In this document: positions 1 through 5,172 of the stretch, one piece after another
Position numbering within the stretch: position 1 is the first letter of the stretch
Layout: each line of letters starts with the position of its first letter
Translations under genes and position numbers: made by a program
Source: Burkholderiales bacterium
Lineage (GTDB): Bacteria; Pseudomonadota; Gammaproteobacteria; Burkholderiales; Burkholderiaceae_D
Direction of reading: 5' to 3'
Assembly (NCBI GenBank): GCA_028868455.1
Contig: JAGWUK010000278.1
Span: forward strand, 1 to 5,172
Length of the DNA stretch: 5,172 bases
Notes under the pieces: generated by a model
Told to the model about the DNA's origin: nothing
The model's database searches: none
What the model saw: the letters and a program-made list of their open reading frames with translations, nothing else

Positions 1-21
1 CCGTCTCAATGAAACAACAAA

Positions 22-1389
22 ATGAAACTTCGATATAAAATAATTTTGCTTGCGATCACACCATTGCTTATGTCGGTCGCAGGAATTGCCATGGCAGTAT
101 TCAAGCAAGCGACTGTCTTGGCTGAGCAACAACGAAATACCATTGAGAACGCCTACCTCACAAGCAAAGAAGCGGAGCTAAAGCACTACGTTACGCTGGG
201 TACGGCAGCGATCGCGCACTTATACAACGCAAAACTGCAGAATGCAGCAAGCCAAGAAGAAGCAAAGAAAATCCTTGCAGCTTTGGATTTTGGCGACGAT
301 GGCTATTTTTACATCTACGACATGCGTGGGAAAAATTTAATGCATCCCCGGCGCCCTGATCTAGTTGACAAAGATTTGTGGAATCTGACAGACCCCAAAG
401 GCAACTTCACCATACAGAACCTCATTAATAGGGCAAGAAACGGTGGTGGCGTTGTTCGCTATTTATGGGAAAAGCCTTCAACTCATAAAATGGTGCCAAA
501 GCTTGGATACGTTGTTGAACTGAAGCGTTGGGGATGGATGCTCGGTACTGGCATTTATTTAGACGATGTTGACAATGCATTAAACAAAATAGATATTCAG
601 GTATCTAAAAATATTCGAAGCACCATGACATGGATTGCCGGCATTGCTATTACCAGTGCCTTGTTAATTGCATTATCAGGCCTGGCGATCAATATCAGCG
701 AATCGCGGCTCGCTGAAGCAAAACTAAAAGTGCTTGCGCAAAGTGTCGTGCAATCTCAAGAAGACGAACGAGCGCGCCTGTCGAGGGATTTGCATGACGG
801 CTTGAGTCAATTATTGGTTTCCATCAAATTACAGATAGAATCAGGAATGGCGAAATTGGCTCTGGCCTTAAAACAAAATGAATCAGCCCGCACATCGTTC
901 TCCCGAGCGACAGCACAGCTCAACGAGGCACTTAGTGAAATACGACGGATTTCACATGATCTTCGACCAGCAATGTTGGACGATCTTGGATTAGCGGCAG
1001 CATTTGAACATCTTGCAGGCGAATTTGAGCATGCATCTGGCATTCCCGTGCATTTCGATTTTCACGGAGAATTTAAAGCTTTGTCTGCCATCAGCAGTAC
1101 CGCTCTGTTTCGCGTTGCACAGGAGGCCCTAACAAACATTCACAAGCACGCAGAAAAAGTAAACCGAGTTGATCTGCAGCTTTCCGCAAGTAATCACTTT
1201 GTGACATTACTCATTTCCGACAATGGCTGCGGATTCGACGTTCAAGGCATAGCCAATCATCCCAAGCGAGGTATTGGTTTAAGCAATATGAGGGAGCGAC
1301 TCGCAACTGTAAATGGACAATTGGAATTACATTCTAATTCCCACGGTACGCAAGTCATTGCCCGCATCCCTAATGGAGAAATAGGATGA
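22..1389 (+). CDS. Membrane sensor histidine kinase (Cache sensor, HisKA_3, HATPase_c)
   Basis: This 455-residue kinase is predicted to sense a periplasmic signal and pass phosphate to the response regulator encoded next to it. Residues about 7-27 form a first membrane helix. About 30-195 form a periplasmic single-Cache domain, with the typical GYFYIYDMRGKNLMHP block at 94-109 and WGWMLGTGIYLDD at 170-182. About 203-225 form a second helix. There is no HAMP domain: a roughly 30-residue helical linker leads straight to the HisKA_3 motif, with phospho-acceptor His258 in RDLHDGLSQ. Asp259 and Gln263 form the DxxxQ pattern that in NarX-type kinases supports phosphatase activity. The ATPase domain has an N box (Asn372 in QEALTNIHKHA), G1 (Asp400-Gly-x-Gly404) and a GIGLSNMRER motif at 417-426. 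The start at 22 is fixed by an in-frame TGA at 10-12; no good ribosome binding site is seen, so coupling to an upstream gene is possible. The ligand is unknown; related Cache domains often bind small carboxylates. Confidence 0.93.
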   Translation: MKLRYKIILLAITPLLMSVAGIAMAVFKQATVLAEQQRNTIENAYLTSKEAELKHYVTLGTAAIAHLYNAKLQNAASQEEAKKILAALDFGDDGYFYIYDMRGKNLMHPRRPDLVDKDLWNLTDPKGNFTIQNLINRARNGGGVVRYLWEKPSTHKMVPKLGYVVELKRWGWMLGTGIYLDDVDNALNKIDIQVSKNIRSTMTWIAGIAITSALLIALSGLAINISESRLAEAKLKVLAQSVVQSQEDERARLSRDLHDGLSQLLVSIKLQIESGMAKLALALKQNESARTSFSRATAQLNEALSEIRRISHDLRPAMLDDLGLAAAFEHLAGEFEHASGIPVHFDFHGEFKALSAISSTALFRVAQEALTNIHKHAEKVNRVDLQLSASNHFVTLLISDNGCGFDVQGIANHPKRGIGLSNMRERLATVNGQLELHSNSHGTQVIARIPNGEIG

Positions 1390-2003
1390 CGACGATCATC
1401 AATATCTTACTGGTTGACGACCATCCGCTGGTCAGAGATGGGCTAAGAGCAAGACTGGAAAGTATTCCGCACTTCAAAATTGTAGGTGAGGCAGGAAACG
1501 CCAGCGAAGCGCTGGAACTTGCGCTCACACGCCCCATCAACCTTATATTGATGGACATTAATCTTGGTGATGTGAATGGCATCGCATTGACTGCAAGCTT
1601 TACCAAAAAACACCCGAACATCGCGATCATCATGTTGTCCATGCATGAGAAAGCGGAATACGTAGCACAAGCTATTCAAGCTGGTGCGCGTGGCTATGTT
1701 CTCAAAGATAATCCAGCGGAAGATATCATCAATGCCATTGACACTGTCATGGCAGGCGGCGTTTATTTCAGCTCGGGTCTAAAAAAACATTTAAGTGCCG
1801 AGTCTCCTGCTCAAGCTCTGACTCAAAGAGAGCGCTGCATTTTAAAAAGCATCGCGACAGGAAAATCCAATAAACATATCGCCCGCGAACTCGACCTTAG
1901 TGTGAGGACGGTGGAAACGCACAGATTAAATATCAAACGCAAGTTAGGAATAGAAGGCCAGGCCGATCTGATACGCTTCGCGCTGGACAACGTCATTTTA
2001 TAA
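1386..2003 (+). CDS. NarL/FixJ-family response regulator (REC + LuxR-type HTH)
   Basis: This 205-residue cytoplasmic transcription regulator is the probable partner of the preceding kinase. The receiver domain (about 4-120) holds the acidic pair Asp11-Asp12, phospho-acceptor Asp57 in LILMDINLGD, Ser85 at the conserved Ser/Thr position, and Lys107 in YVLKD. A short linker leads to a LuxR-type DNA-binding domain (about 143-203), with LTQRERCILKSIATGKSNKHIA and then the recognition helix SVRTVETHRLNIKRKLGI. Its ATG overlaps the kinase stop codon in ATGA, and a GGAG at 1375-1378 sits seven bases before it, so the two genes are translationally coupled in one operon. The HisKA_3 kinase with NarL-type regulator pairing is the standard one. 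Target genes cannot be read from this window; no obvious repeated binding site was found. Transcription ends at the hairpin 40 bases downstream. Confidence 0.95.
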   Translation: MTTIINILLVDDHPLVRDGLRARLESIPHFKIVGEAGNASEALELALTRPINLILMDINLGDVNGIALTASFTKKHPNIAIIMLSMHEKAEYVAQAIQAGARGYVLKDNPAEDIINAIDTVMAGGVYFSSGLKKHLSAESPAQALTQRERCILKSIATGKSNKHIARELDLSVRTVETHRLNIKRKLGIEGQADLIRFALDNVIL

Positions 2004-2042
2004 AACATCCGTTTGAAAATAATATTCGCATTCCTTTCAATG

Positions 2043-2068
2043 AAAAAGCCGGCATTCGCCGGCTTTTT
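2043..2068. terminator. Bidirectional rho-independent terminator between response regulator and icd
   Basis: A perfect 11-bp inverted repeat has left arm AAAAAGCCGGC, loop ATTC, and right arm GCCGGCTTTTT. The GC-rich stem is flanked by A and T runs on both sides, so it can end transcripts from either strand. It lies between two converging genes: the response regulator stops at 2003 and icd, on the minus strand, stops at 2108. One hairpin can therefore serve both. Confidence 0.92.
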
Positions 2069-2073
2069 CTATC

Positions 2074-2095
2074 GCATTCAAAAAAATCTGAATGC
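2074..2095 (-). other. Weak secondary hairpin just after the icd stop codon
   Basis: GCATTCA (2074-2080) and TGAATGC (2089-2095) form a 7-bp inverted repeat with an 8-base loop. Read on the minus strand it lies 12 bases after the icd stop, and its loop carries the T run. It precedes the much stronger terminator at 2043-2068. It could help protect the 3' end of the icd message or be incidental. It is too AT-rich to call a terminator by itself. Confidence 0.4.
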
Positions 2096-2107
2096 TGTCA
2101 AAAGAAA

Positions 2108-3364
2108 TTACATATTTTCAATCATGACATCGCCGAAACCAGAGCAAGACACTTGTGTCGCGCCTTCCATCAAGCGAGCAAAATCGTAAGTGACTTTCTT
2201 GACTGAGATAGCTTTTTCAGTGGAAGAAATCAACAGGTCAGCCGCTTCAGTCCAGCCCATATGACGCAACATCATTTCAGCAGACAAAATCAATGAACCT
2301 GGATTCACGTAATCTTTGCCAGCATATTTAGGTGCTGTGCCGTGAGTTGCTTCGAACATCGCAACGGAATCTGACAAGTTCGCGCCAGGCGCAATACCGA
2401 TACCACCAACTTGAGCAGCCAGCGCGTCGGAGATATAGTCACCGTTCAGATTCAATGTAGCGATAACGCTGTATTCAGCTGGACGCAACAAGATTTGCTG
2501 CAAGAAGGCATCAGCGATGGAATCCTTAACAACGATATCTTTACCTGTCTTAGGATTCTTGAATTTGCACCATGGTCCGCCATCAATCAGTTCTGCGCCG
2601 AATTCTTTTTGCGCCAAAGCGTATGCCCAATCGCGGAAACCGCCTTCGGTATACTTCATGATATTGCCTTTGTGAACGATCGTCACAGATGGCTTGTCAT
2701 TGTCGATTGCATACTGGATTGCTTTACGTACCAGACGTTCCGTACCTTCGCGAGAAACTGGCTTCACACCGATGCCGGAAGTTTCCGGGAAACGGATTTT
2801 CTTCACGCCCATTTCGTCTTGCAAGAATTTGATCAGTTTTTTAACTTGATCAGAGCCTTCTGCAAATTCGATGCCGGCATAAATATCTTCAGAATTTTCA
2901 CGGAAAATAACCATGTCGGTTTTTTCTGGTTCACGTACTGGGGACGGTACACCTTTGAAATAACGGACTGGGCGCAGGCAGACATACAGATCCAGCTCTT
3001 GACGCAAGGCAACGTTCAAAGAACGAATACCGCCGCCTACTGGTGTTGTCAAAGGGCCTTTGATAGAAACAACGTAATCTTTCAATACTTTCAAAGTTTC
3101 TTCTGGCAACCATACATCCGGGCCATAAACTTTCGTAGATTTTTCGCCTGCATAGATTTCCATCCAGCTGATTTTACGCTTGCCACCGTAAGCTTTTGCA
3201 ACAGCAGCGTCAACCACTTTGATCATCACAGGGCTAATGTCCACACCAGTACCATCACCTTCAATAAAAGGAATGATTGGGTTATCTGGAACATTGAGTG
3301 AGAAATCAGCATTGACGGTAATTTTTTTACCTTCTGCAGGAACTTTAATATGTTGATACATCAT
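2108..3364 (-). CDS. icd: NADP-dependent isocitrate dehydrogenase
   Basis: It catalyses oxidative decarboxylation of isocitrate to 2-oxoglutarate with NADP+ in the cytoplasmic TCA cycle. The 418-residue product is collinear with the 416-residue E. coli enzyme at an offset of +2. Substrate residues are present: Ser115, Asn117, Arg121, Arg131, Arg155, Tyr162 and Lys232. So are the metal ligands Asp309 and Asp313. Lys346, Tyr347, Tyr393 and Arg397 match the residues that set NADP rather than NAD preference. Ser115 corresponds to the serine that AceK phosphorylates in E. coli; no aceK gene is in the window. Two adjacent ATG codons compete as start. The GGAG at 3368-3371 is only 3 bases from the first (3362-3364) but 6 from the second (3359-3361), so initiation may occur at the second, removing one Met. 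The family usually starts M-x-YQHIKVP, which fits the first. The gene is monocistronic, convergent with the response regulator and divergent from rluE. Confidence 0.98.
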   Translation of the reverse strand: MMYQHIKVPAEGKKITVNADFSLNVPDNPIIPFIEGDGTGVDISPVMIKVVDAAVAKAYGGKRKISWMEIYAGEKSTKVYGPDVWLPEETLKVLKDYVVSIKGPLTTPVGGGIRSLNVALRQELDLYVCLRPVRYFKGVPSPVREPEKTDMVIFRENSEDIYAGIEFAEGSDQVKKLIKFLQDEMGVKKIRFPETSGIGVKPVSREGTERLVRKAIQYAIDNDKPSVTIVHKGNIMKYTEGGFRDWAYALAQKEFGAELIDGGPWCKFKNPKTGKDIVVKDSIADAFLQQILLRPAEYSVIATLNLNGDYISDALAAQVGGIGIAPGANLSDSVAMFEATHGTAPKYAGKDYVNPGSLILSAEMMLRHMGWTEAADLLISSTEKAISVKKVTYDFARLMEGATQVSCSGFGDVMIENM

Positions 3365-3367
3365 TTT

Positions 3368-3371
3368 CTCC
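3368..3371 (-). promoter_or_regulatory. Shine-Dalgarno site of icd
   Basis: On the minus strand the sequence reads GGAG, then AAA, then ATGATG. The spacing is 3 bases to the first ATG and 6 bases to the second. The longer spacing is closer to the usual optimum, so this site favours the second Met codon as the true start. Confidence 0.75.
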
Positions 3372-3415
3372 GTAGTTGGACGATCAAGCGGGTCGCGCTT
3401 TTCTCTTTACATGCC

Positions 3416-3445
3416 TTGACTGTTTTTCAGAGCAAACCTTCTAAT
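3416..3445 (+). promoter_or_regulatory. Candidate sigma-70 promoter for rluE
   Basis: TTGACT (3416-3421; five of six consensus bases) and TCTAAT (3440-3445; five of six) lie 18 bases apart, pointing toward rluE. The start would be near 3452, leaving a leader of about 90 bases. A second TTGACT at 3445-3450 has no good -10 at the right distance. With the icd promoter candidate this would give converging, overlapping leaders. Confidence 0.4.
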
Positions 3446-3493
3446 TGACTCTTATATAAGACACAAGACCTTCATTTCGTATTATGCACTAGT

Positions 3494-3521
3494 ATTTTAC
3501 TGGATGCCATCAATTTGCAAA
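3494..3521 (-). promoter_or_regulatory. Candidate sigma-70 promoter for icd
   Basis: On the minus strand, TTTGCA (3516-3521; four of six consensus bases) and TAAAAT (3494-3499; five of six) are separated by 16 bases. Transcription would start near 3487, giving a leader of about 120 bases before icd. It is the best match by eye in the divergent region, but the AT-rich sequence offers others, so this is tentative. Confidence 0.25.
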
Positions 3522-3541
3522 ATCGGAGTTACCATATAGAG

Positions 3542-4108
3542 ATGAAACTGATTTTGCTCAACAAACCATATAACGTCATGTGCCAGTTTTCTGCACATGC
3601 AAGCAGACCAACACTGGCTGAATTGTTAAGTATTCCTAATATATACCCAGCTGGACGCCTGGACGCCGATAGCGAAGGATTAATTTTATTGACCGACGAC
3701 GGCAGACTGCAGAACAGGATCAGCCACCCGGATCACAAACAAGCCAAAACCTATCTTGTACAAGTCGAAGGTTCAGTCACTGCCGAGGCTTTGCATACCC
3801 TGCGCAACCCAATTGACCTTGGTGATTTCGTCACACAAGCATGCGAAGTTAAGCATATTCAGGAACCAGGATGGATCTGGAAACGCACACCTCCCGTTCG
3901 TGAGCGTGCACTTATTCCTACCAGCTGGCTTTGCATTACTTTACACGAAGGAAAAAATCGTCAGGTAAGGCGCATGACCGCGTCCGCAGGCTTACCGACG
4001 CTGAGATTGATCAGAAGTGCCATTGGGGGATTCTCGCTCGAAAGCCACCCGCTGCTGCCAGGCGAATGGATAGACGTCAGCTCGCAATACAGATGGGGAG
4101 ATTTATAA
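3542..4108 (+). CDS. rluE: 23S rRNA pseudouridine synthase, RluE-type
   Basis: It converts a uridine of 23S rRNA to pseudouridine (U2457 in E. coli) during ribosome assembly in the cytoplasm. From the ATG at 3542 the product has 188 residues. It starts directly with the family block LILLNKPYNVMCQFS. The catalytic motif GRLDADSEG at 38-46 carries nucleophile Asp41. RluE-specific blocks follow: the PPVRERALIPTSWL region, then EGKNRQVRRMTASAGLPTLRLIR. There is no N-terminal S4 domain, as expected for RluE rather than RsuA or RluB. A longer reading from TTG at 3515 is possible, but that codon lacks a ribosome binding site and the extra residues match nothing in the family. The GGAG at 3525-3528 is 13 bases before the ATG, rather far, so initiation may be weak. 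It is divergent from icd; the next gene begins over 100 bases downstream. Confidence 0.93.
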   Translation: MKLILLNKPYNVMCQFSAHASRPTLAELLSIPNIYPAGRLDADSEGLILLTDDGRLQNRISHPDHKQAKTYLVQVEGSVTAEALHTLRNPIDLGDFVTQACEVKHIQEPGWIWKRTPPVRERALIPTSWLCITLHEGKNRQVRRMTASAGLPTLRLIRSAIGGFSLESHPLLPGEWIDVSSQYRWGDL

Positions 4109-4170
4109 AATTTCCCTTAAGAAATCAAGACTGAATGTCAACGACCGATGATTGAGACACGTTAATGACC

Positions 4171-4188
4171 TTGATTCAACAGAATCAA
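4171..4188. repeat. Short inverted repeat upstream of the small secreted-protein gene
   Basis: TTGATTC and GAATCAA form a perfect 7-bp inverted repeat around AACA. It lies between rluE and the small gene, ending 20 bases before the latter's ribosome binding site. It has no following T run, so it is not a convincing terminator. It could be an operator half-site pair or a stem in the 5' leader; nothing in the sequence decides between these. Confidence 0.45.
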
Positions 4189-4220
4189 ATTCCATGATCA
4201 CCTATCTGAAGGATGCAAAA

Positions 4221-4415
4221 ATGAAAAAATTGATCGCTGCCATGATTGCTGGCTTATTTTCTGTTGCCGCATTTGCACAAACTCCGGCTCCTTCCGCACA
4301 GGCTTCTGCCGCGGCTGCATCCGCTTCGGCCCCTGCTCCGAAACCTGCAAAAAAACATAAAAAACACAAAAAAGCGTCTGCTGCGGCATCCGCATCGGCT
4401 TCAGCACCGAAATAA
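4221..4415 (+). CDS. Small secreted Ala/Ser/Pro/Lys-rich protein, function unknown
   Basis: This 64-residue protein has a clear Sec signal peptide: MKK, then a hydrophobic stretch LIAAMIAGLFSVAAFA, with cleavage expected after Ala19 (AFA|QT). The mature part of about 45 residues is low complexity: an Ala/Ser/Pro tract (22-40), a strongly basic core KPAKKHKKHKK (41-51), and a second Ala/Ser tract (52-64). It should be exported, highly basic and probably disordered. The layout recalls small acid-shock-type (Asr-like) periplasmic proteins, but that is resemblance of composition only. The start at 4221 is chosen because AAGGA at 4209-4213 lies seven bases before it and the signal peptide begins exactly there; an in-frame ATG at 4194 lacks such a site. 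The gene ends just before a very strong hairpin. No promoter was convincing. Long Ala/Ser codon runs could give spurious open frames, but the signal peptide and ribosome site argue for a real gene. Confidence 0.78.
   Translation: MKKLIAAMIAGLFSVAAFAQTPAPSAQASAAAASASAPAPKPAKKHKKHKKASAAASASASAPK
4302..4412 (+). repeat. Diverged internal duplication within the small secreted-protein gene
   Basis: The stretch 4302-4343 (ASAAAASASAPAPK) and the stretch 4374-4412 (ASAAASASASAPK) are close copies at protein and DNA level, differing mainly at third positions and by one alanine codon. They flank the AAA/CAT/CAC-rich segment that encodes the KKHKKHKK core. This suggests an old partial duplication, though biased composition alone could give much of the similarity. 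Confidence 0.6.
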
Positions 4416-4422
4416 GTCTTCA

Positions 4423-4474
4423 GTACCGCAAATAAAAAAAGCAGGAAAATTCCTGCTTTTTTTATTTGCGGTAC
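4423..4474. terminator. Long perfect hairpin terminator after the small gene
   Basis: Two 25-base arms (4423-4447 and 4450-4474) are perfectly complementary around AA. The core stem GCAGGAA/TTCCTGC is followed by seven T, giving a normal rho-independent terminator for the plus strand. The A run on the left arm gives the same on the minus strand. The complementarity continues beyond the T run through ATTTGCGGTAC, which is more than a terminator needs. It lies 7 bases after the small gene's stop codon and ends 36 bases before the DUF192 start codon. Confidence 0.9.
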
Positions 4475-4510
4475 GATAACGCTTTTGAACCTTTAAGTAT
4501 CTCTGCTCAT

Positions 4511-4963
4511 ATGATGCAACAAACACAATCAAAACTGAAATACCTGCTTGCTTCTGCACTTATTTCGGTATTTGCCTTTAGCGCAACGGCACAAACAAAA
4601 TTGCCGGTAAAACAGTTGTCCGCAGGAATCTACGTCATTCACGCTGAAGTTGCTGCCACCGATGCGGAAAGGCAGCAAGGTTTAATGATGCGCACCAAAA
4701 TGGCAAATAGCGAGGGTATGATTTTCGACTTCGGAGCCCCTGCAACTGTTTGCATGTGGATGAAAAACACGTTGATTCCATTGTCAGTAGCCTTTATTGA
4801 TGCCGACGGCAGGATAGTCAATATTGAAGATATGCAACCAGAAACAACCGACTCTCATTGCGCAAAAAGGGTTGTGCTGTACGCGCTGGAAATGAATCAA
4901 GGCTGGTTCAAGCAAAAAAACATTAAGCCAGGAAGTAAAATAGAAGGCTTGCCACTGAAGTAA
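4511..4963 (+). CDS. Exported DUF192 (UPF0127) family protein
   Basis: This 150-residue protein has a Sec signal peptide (residues 1-27; basic start, hydrophobic core LLASALISVFAFSATA, cleavage expected before Gln28) followed by one DUF192 domain (about 34-148). Family hallmarks are ERQQGLMMR at 53-61, GMIFDF at 69-74, CMWMKNTLIPLSVAFID at 81-97, and the DG-I-NIEDM segment at 99-108. The C-terminal part carries the usual ALEMNQGWFKQKNIKPGSKI segment at 125-144. Cys81 and Cys117 could form a disulphide in the periplasm, but this is a guess. The biochemical role of the family is not established. Start choice: ATG at 4511 (with another at 4514). A TTG at 4466 would also be in frame but lies inside the terminator hairpin and would place about 15 residues ahead of the signal peptide. 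No good ribosome site precedes 4511, which is odd for an exported protein. Confidence 0.9.
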   Translation: MMQQTQSKLKYLLASALISVFAFSATAQTKLPVKQLSAGIYVIHAEVAATDAERQQGLMMRTKMANSEGMIFDFGAPATVCMWMKNTLIPLSVAFIDADGRIVNIEDMQPETTDSHCAKRVVLYALEMNQGWFKQKNIKPGSKIEGLPLK

Positions 4964-5107
4964 CGGAGCTAACTTCGGGCAACTCACCTCTTTCGCTTGT
5001 TTCACTGCTCTGCCCACCTGGTTGCTTCACTATAAAAAAAACAGCGCCAATGACTGAAAGAGATGTTTTTCGGTAATGCAATTGTGGTGAAAAGCAAGAT
5101 TTTCAAA
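4964..5107. other. Intergenic stretch without supported gene
   Basis: After the DUF192 stop the sequence is non-coding as far as I can tell. It contains an isolated -10-like TATAAA at 5031-5036 without a matching -35, and a few short open frames (for example from ATG 5050 and ATG 5063) with no family resemblance. I see no tRNA-like or riboswitch-like fold. It may be simply the 3' untranslated region of the DUF192 message or hold a small RNA. Confidence 0.5.
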
Positions 5108-5144
5108 AATAAAAAAACCGCAATTGAATTGCGGTTTTTTTATT
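5108..5144. terminator. Bidirectional rho-independent terminator
   Basis: An 18-bp perfect inverted repeat (5108-5125 and 5127-5144) surrounds a single G. The core is CCGCAATT/AATTGCGG with seven A on the left and seven T on the right, so it works on both strands. It lies 144 bases after the DUF192 stop and may end that transcript. Its symmetry also suits a gene arriving from the right on the minus strand, but no such gene can be shown within the remaining 28 bases. Confidence 0.85.
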
Positions 5145-5172
5145 ACAAATTCCAAGCGTCATCCACAGTTCA

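Noticed and set aside
1..12. Tail of an upstream gene ending in TGA at 10-12
   Set aside because: Only three codons are visible before the stop. It is compatible with an upstream operon gene but cannot be supported.
2028..2079. Three GCATTC copies near 2028, 2052 and 2074
   Set aside because: A six-base word in an AT-rich spacer is weak, and two of the copies are already explained by the two hairpins.
2411..3301. A 296-codon open frame on the plus strand
   Set aside because: It lies wholly antisense inside icd, which is certain. The translation is rich in Phe, Trp and Cys, with no recognisable domain, as expected for the antisense of a strongly codon-biased gene.
3386..3400. AAGCG / CGCTT inverted repeat in the icd leader
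   Set aside because: Only 5 bp with a 5-base loop and no T run. It is too short to claim a riboswitch or attenuator.
4246..4479. Leu/Arg/His-rich open frame in another frame of the small gene
   Set aside because: It is the frame-shifted shadow of the Ala/Ser codon repeats, with no ribosome site, and it runs into the terminator.
4426..5123. Shared CCGCAA word in the hairpins at 4423 and 5108, suggesting a repeat family
   Set aside because: Beyond six bases and the A/T runs common to terminators the two hairpins differ in layout, so shared ancestry is not supported.
5063..5172. An open frame from ATG 5063 running off the right edge, preceded by GAAAGAG
   Set aside because: It reads straight through the perfect terminator hairpin at 5108-5144, which fixes its sequence by RNA pairing, and the product resembles no family.
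5143..5172. Possible end of a minus-strand gene at the right edge
   Set aside because: The frame ending in TAA at 5143-5145 has another in-frame stop at 5170-5172, and a second frame stops by 5161. The remaining frame runs through the hairpin, so no coding end can be supported.

Overview
The window looks like ordinary chromosome from a betaproteobacterium of the order Burkholderiales, most likely the family Oxalobacteraceae (Herminiimonas/Undibacterium-like). This is an inference. It rests on the isocitrate dehydrogenase N-terminus (YQHIKVP..., then [24 protein letters not shown]), the Ala/Ser/Pro/Lys-rich small secreted protein type, and an AT-leaning base composition that by eye is below 50% GC. 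All genes share similar codon habits. I see no insertion sequence, integrase, CRISPR array, tRNA or rRNA.

Layout. (1) Positions 22-2003, plus strand: a two-gene signalling operon. It encodes a membrane histidine kinase with a periplasmic Cache-type sensor, then a NarL/FixJ-type response regulator; the two genes overlap by ATGA. (2) 2043-2068: a strong bidirectional terminator between the converging response regulator and icd genes. (3) 2108-3364, minus strand: icd, NADP-dependent isocitrate dehydrogenase of the TCA cycle. (4) 3365-3541: a divergent promoter region between icd and rluE. (5) 3542-4108, plus strand: rluE, a 23S rRNA pseudouridine synthase. (6) 4221-4415, plus strand: a 64-residue secreted low-complexity protein with a duplicated Ala/Ser tract around a KKHKKHKK core. 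It is followed by a perfect 25-bp inverted repeat (4423-4474) acting as terminator. (7) 4511-4963, plus strand: an exported DUF192 (UPF0127) protein. (8) 4964-5172: about 200 bases with no supported gene but a clear terminator hairpin at 5108-5144.

How the genes fit together. Kinase and regulator form one phosphorelay whose input ligand and target promoters are not visible here. icd and rluE are housekeeping genes. The small secreted protein and the DUF192 protein both carry Sec signal peptides ending Ala-Gln-Thr and lie in tandem, so both act outside the cytoplasm, but nothing shows they share a pathway. I did not find a convincing undescribed system. The points most worth a second look are the HAMP-less Cache kinase with unknown ligand, the small repeat-containing secreted protein, and the unusually long perfect hairpin separating it from the DUF192 gene.
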